Source: RGIG8775 sp045537235
Lineage (GTDB): Bacteria > Bacillota > Clostridia > Oscillospirales > CAG-272
Direction: 5' to 3'
Assembly (NCBI GenBank): GCA_045537235.1
Contig: JAZSPB010000156.1
Span: 62,001 to 126,000, forward strand
Length of the DNA: 64,000 bases
Position numbers and translations under genes: made by a program. The notes under the pieces are model-generated. The model ran no database searches and had not been told where the DNA came from. It worked only from the letters and a program-made list of their open reading frames with translations. How positions within the stretch are numbered: the stretch's first letter is position 1; every line of letters begins with the position of its first letter. This document shows positions 59,689 to 64,000 of this stretch, in pieces.

Positions 59689-60636
59689 TTATTTCATATG
59701 TTGTCTCCGAGCCAGCAAAGCAACACCCGCCGCGTTGTCAGCCGAGAACTGAGGTTCGGCAAAATAAGTGTTGTCCCCCGTCAAACGCTTTTGGAGAATG
59801 GAACAACTCATCACACCGCCACTGTAGACCACAGGGAGTTCGGGATACAAAGTTCGAACGTCTTTGGTGATCTGCGCCAAGGTCTCGGAAATAAAATCCA
59901 ACACATACTTTGCCGTCACCGCACGGTCTTCGGTTTCGGCAAACAGCTTGATCGCCTTATTTTCCAGTCCGGAAAGATTACATTTGCCATCTCTGACACT
60001 CACCTTAATCCCGCGCGTCTTTTTTTCGCCCACAGTCAGCGCAAGACGTTCCATTTCGGGACCGCACGGAAAAGCAAGCCCCATTGCAACACCTACACGA
60101 TCAATGGCTTGTCCCGCATTCATATCCATGGTTCCGCCGATCAATTCGCAACGGAAATCGCCCTCAAAAGGTCTGACAAGCACCACTTCTGTGGTTCCGC
60201 CCGACACATGGAAGGCGATAAAGTCGTCATCCAAAACCGCCGTCGGCGCACCGCTTGAATAGAGCGCCGCCATGATATGTCCGTTTTGATGGGAAAACTC
60301 ATAGACGGGAATCCCCATAGCCGCTCCCAACGCAAAAGCCGAAGCTTTCCCCGTCAAAAAGCACGGCATATACGATCCTTCCACCGTGCGAGGACAAACC
60401 GAAACACCAACCGCCACGGGACAGTATTCCAAAAACAAAGCCCTCGCCTTTTCATAAAGAATCGGTAAATTTCTTGTATGATGAAACACCGCGTCACTTT
60501 GTCTCAAACCTCTTTCGCCCTCCTTGACAGGCAATGGACATTTGAGGTTGGCAATAACGCGACCGTCCTCACTGCAAAAGGCAAGAGAGGTAGTATAATT
60601 ACTGGTGTCGATTCCCAAAAAGCAAGGCTTACGCAT
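59689..60636 (-). CDS. TsaD/Kae1-like ASKHA protein
   Basis: 315 residues of the TsaD (O-sialoglycoprotein endopeptidase) superfamily. GIDTSNYTTSLAFCSEDGRV replaces the usual TsaD start GIESSCDET. The metal motif is FSHQNGHIMAAL (His-x3-His), followed by FHVSGGTTEVVLV and VYSGGVMSCSILQKRL near the end. Canonical TsaD has about 335-345 residues and makes t6A in tRNA. The differing N-terminus and shorter length suggest a paralog, as found in many Clostridia, rather than the main tsaD, which would lie elsewhere. It overlaps nusB by eight bases. Confidence 0.8.
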   Translation of the reverse strand: MRKPCFLGIDTSNYTTSLAFCSEDGRVIANLKCPLPVKEGERGLRQSDAVFHHTRNLPILYEKARALFLEYCPVAVGVSVCPRTVEGSYMPCFLTGKASAFALGAAMGIPVYEFSHQNGHIMAALYSSGAPTAVLDDDFIAFHVSGGTTEVVLVRPFEGDFRCELIGGTMDMNAGQAIDRVGVAMGLAFPCGPEMERLALTVGEKKTRGIKVSVRDGKCNLSGLENKAIKLFAETEDRAVTAKYVLDFISETLAQITKDVRTLYPELPVVYSGGVMSCSILQKRLTGDNTYFAEPQFSADNAAGVALLARRQHMK

Positions 60637-61078
60637 TGCCCTTTTCCTCGGAGGATTCTACCGTTTTTTTCTCATCCTCCAGCTTATTCTTTACACCGTT
60701 GAGTACACCGTTAATAAAAGATTTTGCTTTAGGCTCGTCAAAGGTTTTGGAAAGCTCTATCGCCTCATTCAGAGAGACGCTTACGGGGATGTCATCTCGA
60801 TACATCATTTCGTACACACAAAGTCGCATGATGCTCAGCGACAGTTTGGTGATACGGGAGGTCTTCCATCCGGAAGAGCACGCATTGATCAATGCATCGA
60901 TCTCCTCTTTGTGAGCAAGAATATCAAAGTATATCTTGCGGATCTCATTTTTGTCGGAATCGGCGTATTCTCTGTTTTCCGCGGAGATCATAAAAATATC
61001 TTCGGGAAGCTCGTCACTGCGAAATTCGGTCTCAAACAGCATTTGCAAAACTGCTTCTCGCAACTCTCGTCTTGTCAT
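60629..61078 (-). CDS. nusB: Transcription antitermination factor NusB
   Basis: 149 residues, all-helical. MTRRELREAVLQMLFETEF at the N-terminus is diagnostic. ISVSLNEAIELSKTF-like text (VSVSLNEAIELSKTFDEPKA) and KSFINGVLNGV mark the C-terminal half. It binds boxA RNA with NusE for rRNA antitermination. Start is ATG 61078 with AAAGG upstream, three codons after an in-frame TTG. It heads the long leftward run and has a strong promoter. Confidence 0.94.
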   Translation of the reverse strand: MTRRELREAVLQMLFETEFRSDELPEDIFMISAENREYADSDKNEIRKIYFDILAHKEEIDALINACSSGWKTSRITKLSLSIMRLCVYEMMYRDDIPVSVSLNEAIELSKTFDEPKAKSFINGVLNGVKNKLEDEKKTVESSEEKGNA

Positions 61079-61135
61079 AATTTCCAAGCCTTTCTTGTTC
61101 TTATCCGAAAATGGACATACTTATCATAATACTAT

Positions 61136-61164
61136 ATTATAATTCTTTTTACTCAAAAAGTCAA
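61136..61164 (-). promoter_or_regulatory. Sigma-A promoter of the nusB run
   Basis: On the minus strand TTGACT (61159-61164) and TATAAT (61136-61141) with 17-base spacing, 57 bases before the nusB start. Divergent to the ireB promoter. Confidence 0.8.
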
Positions 61165-61244
61165 CAGGCTTTGAATATTTTATATAAAAATCATGAATAT
61201 TTATAAATATTGAACATTCTTTCGGAAAAGTTTGCTGATTCCTA

Positions 61245-61273
61245 TTGAAAAAAGACGTCAAATGTTATATAAT
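61245..61273 (+). promoter_or_regulatory. Sigma-A promoter of the ireB-ribF run
   Basis: TTGAAA (61245-61250) and TATAAT (61268-61273) with 17-base spacing, 30 bases before the ireB ATG, followed by an AAGGAGG ribosome site. Confidence 0.8.
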
Positions 61274-61303
61274 AATGAAAAAGAAAATTAAGGAGGTCGG
61301 ATC

Positions 61304-61555
61304 ATGATAAGTGATAGAACAAAACCCTTTCCCGTAGCCAGAGACAACGGCGCGGAAACCAAGCAGATCCTTCGTGAGATCTATGTTGCATTGAGCGAAA
61401 AGGGCTATGATCCCATCAATCAGATCGTCGGATATCTTCTTTCCGAGGATCCCACCTATATCACCAACTACAAAAACGCAAGAGCACTGGTGCGCCGCAT
61501 CGACCGAGACGAGCTTCTCAATGCCCTTGTCAAAAACTATCTCGGAGTCAAATAA
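61304..61555 (+). CDS. ireB: IreB-family regulatory phosphoprotein
   Basis: 83 residues, UPF0297/DUF965. The conserved core includes ALSEKGYDPINQIVGYLLSE, DPTYITNYKNARALVRRI and DRDELLNALVKNYL. In Enterococcus IreB is phosphorylated by the PASTA kinase IreK and influences cell-wall stress and cephalosporin resistance; that kinase is not in this window. The N-terminal Thr residues (TKPF) are plausible phosphosites by analogy. Strong AAGGAGG site. ribF follows after six bases. Confidence 0.94.
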   Translation: MISDRTKPFPVARDNGAETKQILREIYVALSEKGYDPINQIVGYLLSEDPTYITNYKNARALVRRIDRDELLNALVKNYLGVK

Positions 61556-61561
61556 TCCCCA

Positions 61562-62497
61562 ATGACCATCATAGACCTAAAAACCATGCGGGAGGCCTCA
61601 CCTCCTCCCTTTTCTGTTCTCTGTTTGGGCAACTTTGACGGCGTGCATTTCGGACATATCGCACTGGTCAAGGAGGCTGTCGATCAATGCGAAAAAAAAT
61701 GCAGCGAATATGACGGCATCGTAAGCGGCGCGTGTTTTTTCCGTACCCCACCATCCAATTATTTTCTCTCCGCCCCCATTCCGCAGTTAACTACCTTTGA
61801 GCAAAAGCTGCATCTTTTTGCCGACTGTGGATTGGAGATGGCTTTTGTCATGGATTTTGAGGAAGTGGGTGGGCTGTCCCCCGAACAATTTGTCAAACAG
61901 GTCTTGGCGGAAACTTGCCATTGCGTTTTTGCTGTCTGCGGTTTTGATTTCCGCTTTGGAAAAAATGCTGTGGGAACGGCCGACACCTTGAAAACACTTA
62001 TGTGCGGTGCCGCATCGATCATCCCACCGATCTGCCGAGAGAACCAAGTTGTCAGCTCCAGCGCCATACGGCAAAGGATCGCGGACGGTGAAATGCATCT
62101 CGTTCCTGCGCTCCTCGGTCGTCCCTTTTGCCTTTATGCAGAAGTGCTCCACGGAAAAGCTTTAGGGCGCACCATCGGCATTCCCACCGTCAATCAATAT
62201 TTCCCCGGAAATCTCGCCATTCCCAAATACGGCATCTACATTACGCAAACTGTTATCGACGGAACCGTCTATCCCTCTGTTTCCAATGTAGGGATTCGAC
62301 CTACGGTAAATGACGGCTCGCAAATCAACTGCGAAACACACATCCTCGATTTTGACGGTGATCTTTACGGTCGTACCGTTGAGGTGCGTTTTCTCAAGCG
62401 ACTTCGGGACGAAATGCGCTTTCACTCCATTGATGCCCTTCGAGCGCAGATCCACCGTGATATTTTGCAAACCAGAGAATACTATAAGGAGGCATGA
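61562..62497 (+). CDS. ribF: Bifunctional riboflavin kinase/FAD synthetase
   Basis: 311 residues. The N-terminal nucleotidyltransferase domain has LCLGNFDGVHFGHIALVKEA, the ATP-binding His motif, and SSSAIRQRIADGEM. The C-terminal riboflavin kinase domain has GKALGRTIGIPTVNQYFPGN and YPSVSNVGIRPTVND, then ETHILDFDGDLYGRTVEVRF. It converts riboflavin to FMN and FAD. Co-directional with ireB and the carboxypeptidase-like gene four bases on. Confidence 0.95.
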   Translation: MTIIDLKTMREASPPPFSVLCLGNFDGVHFGHIALVKEAVDQCEKKCSEYDGIVSGACFFRTPPSNYFLSAPIPQLTTFEQKLHLFADCGLEMAFVMDFEEVGGLSPEQFVKQVLAETCHCVFAVCGFDFRFGKNAVGTADTLKTLMCGAASIIPPICRENQVVSSSAIRQRIADGEMHLVPALLGRPFCLYAEVLHGKALGRTIGIPTVNQYFPGNLAIPKYGIYITQTVIDGTVYPSVSNVGIRPTVNDGSQINCETHILDFDGDLYGRTVEVRFLKRLRDEMRFHSIDALRAQIHRDILQTREYYKEA

Positions 62498-62501
62498 TCT
62501 T

Positions 62502-63860
62502 ATGAGCGTCAAGAAAAGCGTAAGAATTATGTCTCTTGTTCTCTTTCTCATAACCTTGATCTCAACGGCGCTCCCCGCCAACGCAGCATCGGCTTCACCG
62601 CCGGAGGCCAAAAACGTAGATTCGGTATGCGTCATCAACACAGAACACAATGAGATCGTCATTGAAAAGGATATGAATAAAATCATATACCCCACCTCAA
62701 CGGTAAAGCTGATGACCGCCCTCGTGGCTGCCGAACATTTTGCCGATGATCTGGAGGGCACGATCATTGTGACACAAAAGATGGTGGATTCCTCTTCCGC
62801 TCGAAATTTTGAAGCGGGCGAATGGTTGAGCGTAACCGATCTTCTTCATGCAATGCTGGTCGGCGGCTACAATGATGCGGCTGTTATTTTGGCTTATGCT
62901 ACTTCGGGCAGCATCGAAGCATTCTGCGCAAAAATGAATGAGAAGGCCAAAGCGATCGGCGCCATGAACACGCATTATACCAACCCCACAGGACTTCACG
63001 ATGATGCCATGGTGACCACAGCATACGATACGGCACTGATCGGTTGGGAGATCATGAAAAACGATTTTCTCCTCACCGTAACCAAAACCGTAAAATACAC
63101 CATCCCCCTAACCTTTAAGCACGGCGAACGTACCATCTACAACCGCAACACTCTGATCACAACCAACTTGACAGAAGAATATTACTATTCTTATGCCGAG
63201 GGAATGAATTCGGGCGGTACCGATGAAGGTGGTGATTGTGTGGTAACAGCCGGACGGTTGGATGGATTATCCTACGTTTGCGTTGTTATGGGAGGTCGTC
63301 AAACCTCGGAGGATGATAAAGCCAACCATGCTTGCGCGGCGGCTAAAGAGTTGCTTCGATACTCCCTTATCAGTTACGAGGTGAAGACCCTCTTCTCTGC
63401 CAAAGAAACGGTCGGCACCATTCCCGTTCGGTTTTCCGCAACCGAGGAATCGGTGAGTGTCAAAGCGTTACGCGACCTTTCTTCCCTTCTTTACATAGGA
63501 GTCGATCTTGAAAAAGAAGTAGAGATCCAAATCGAAATTCTTCCCGAGTTACTGGAGGCTCCCATAAAAGAGGGAGAGGTTGTCGGCTCGGTCAAGGCGA
63601 TCTACAAAGGCGAGATTCTTGACAGCACCGATCTTATCACTGCAAAGTCTATCGATTCTCATGGCTTTCTCGTTTTTATGTACGATCTCAAAAACACTAC
63701 CCGGCATCCCGCCTTCATCATCTCTGCGGCGGTTATTGTGTTTGCTGTTCTCTTCTTTTTGATCCGCAAACTCGTACGCAGTAAAAAGAAGGATATTCAC
63801 AAACGGAATCGGTACATGGATACCTTCGATGATTACGACACCTTTGACCCATCCGAATAA
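62502..63860 (+). CDS. D-alanyl-D-alanine carboxypeptidase-like protein with degenerate motifs
   Basis: 452 residues from the ATG nine bases after AAGGAGG. A signal peptide (about 1-28, ending PANAA) leads to a DacF-like penicillin-binding fold. The active-site motif is intact: STVK (Ser66, Lys69). The second motif, normally SxN, reads GYN (122-124). The third, normally KTG, reads NSG (236-238) within EGMNSGGTDEGGD. After the catalytic and C-terminal beta domains comes a transmembrane helix (HPAFIISAAVIVFAVLFFLI) and a basic-acidic tail, so the protein is membrane-anchored. Fold assignment is firm; activity as a D,D-carboxypeptidase is doubtful. Confidence 0.85.
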   Translation: MSVKKSVRIMSLVLFLITLISTALPANAASASPPEAKNVDSVCVINTEHNEIVIEKDMNKIIYPTSTVKLMTALVAAEHFADDLEGTIIVTQKMVDSSSARNFEAGEWLSVTDLLHAMLVGGYNDAAVILAYATSGSIEAFCAKMNEKAKAIGAMNTHYTNPTGLHDDAMVTTAYDTALIGWEIMKNDFLLTVTKTVKYTIPLTFKHGERTIYNRNTLITTNLTEEYYYSYAEGMNSGGTDEGGDCVVTAGRLDGLSYVCVVMGGRQTSEDDKANHACAAAKELLRYSLISYEVKTLFSAKETVGTIPVRFSATEESVSVKALRDLSSLLYIGVDLEKEVEIQIEILPELLEAPIKEGEVVGSVKAIYKGEILDSTDLITAKSIDSHGFLVFMYDLKNTTRHPAFIISAAVIVFAVLFFLIRKLVRSKKKDIHKRNRYMDTFDDYDTFDPSE

Positions 63861-63893
63861 TCTATCATTGATATACAACGAAAGGACAACAAT

Positions 63894-64000
63894 ATGACTG
63901 CAAAATACCCCGAACTTATGGCAAAAAAGGCCTTCATCTGCGACATGGACGGTGTGATCTATCACGGCAACAATTTGCTTCCCACGGTTCCCAAGTTTGT
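63894..64000 (+). CDS. HAD-IIA family phosphatase, 5' part only
   Basis: Only the first 35 residues are in the window. They contain AFICDMDGVIYHGNNLLP, the HAD motif I with nucleophile Asp in DMDGV, typical of NagD-like HAD-IIA phosphatases (sugar or nucleotide phosphates). GAAAGGAC precedes the ATG by seven bases. The gene is cut by the window end. Confidence 0.8.
   Translation, partial: MTAKYPELMAKKAFICDMDGVIYHGNNLLPTVPKF

Noticed and set aside
1..64000. CRISPR arrays, tRNA, rRNA, prophage or insertion sequences
   Set aside because: Intergenic regions were read on both strands. None contains regularly spaced repeats, cloverleaf sequences, rRNA segments or transposase genes.

Overview
The window is a gene-dense, mostly co-directional piece of a low-to-mid GC, Gram-positive-type chromosome. 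SpoIIID, both dipicolinate synthase subunits (DpaA, DpaB) and two secreted NodB-type polysaccharide deacetylases point to an endospore-forming Firmicute. An HrcA/CIRCE-controlled dnaK operon, IreB, a nusB-xseAB-ispA-tlyA-nadK-argR-recN cluster, a DUF4358 protein and strong AGGAGG ribosome sites fit class Clostridia, probably a gut or anaerobic lineage. No rRNA, tRNA, CRISPR array, prophage or intact insertion sequence was seen.

Layout. 1-5.5 kb: PerM-type permease, ispE, a PfkB sugar kinase, a coupled SGNH hydrolase/DUF4358 pair and a small membrane protein. 5.6-11.1 kb: a three-gene module driven by a perfect consensus promoter and closed by a terminator. It encodes a TerB_N/TerB_C protein, a DUF2791/BrxD-like ATPase and an Lhr/BrxHI-like helicase, and is the best candidate for a poorly described DNA-processing or defence system. 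11.1-19.3 kb: sporulation and envelope genes (deacetylase pair, spoIIID, dpaAB) mixed with membrane proteins, a SpoU methyltransferase and a flavodoxin-like protein. 19.3-31.4 kb: housekeeping genes (tadA, CPBP protease, msmX-type ATPase, tex, rsuA-like, lysS, greA, S41 protease, CdaR/PucR regulator, rsmE). 31.5-37.4 kb: hrcA-grpE-dnaK-dnaJ-prmA behind a promoter and CIRCE. 37.4-40 kb: a polar amino acid ABC importer whose ATPase has an unusual insertion. 40-46 kb: xer-uvrB-uvrA.

46-50 kb: a carbohydrate locus with a sugar isomerase-like protein and a striking fusion of a Cro/CI-type HTH to a complete GH51 arabinofuranosidase. The fusion is preceded by a perfect promoter and an inverted repeat suited to autoregulation. 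50-61.2 kb: one long leftward run from nusB to yebC covering translation, recombination repair, isoprenoid, NAD and arginine-control genes. 61.2-64 kb, rightward: ireB, ribF, a D,D-carboxypeptidase-like protein with degenerate motifs, and the start of a HAD-IIA phosphatase.

Functional links: IspE and IspA bracket isoprenoid synthesis. UvrA/UvrB, RecN and XseAB give DNA repair. MsmX-type ATPases commonly energise sugar importers and could serve pentose uptake next to GH51 chemistry. DpaAB, SpoIIID and the deacetylases act in the mother cell or cortex during sporulation. All family calls come from reading motifs by eye; no database search was possible.
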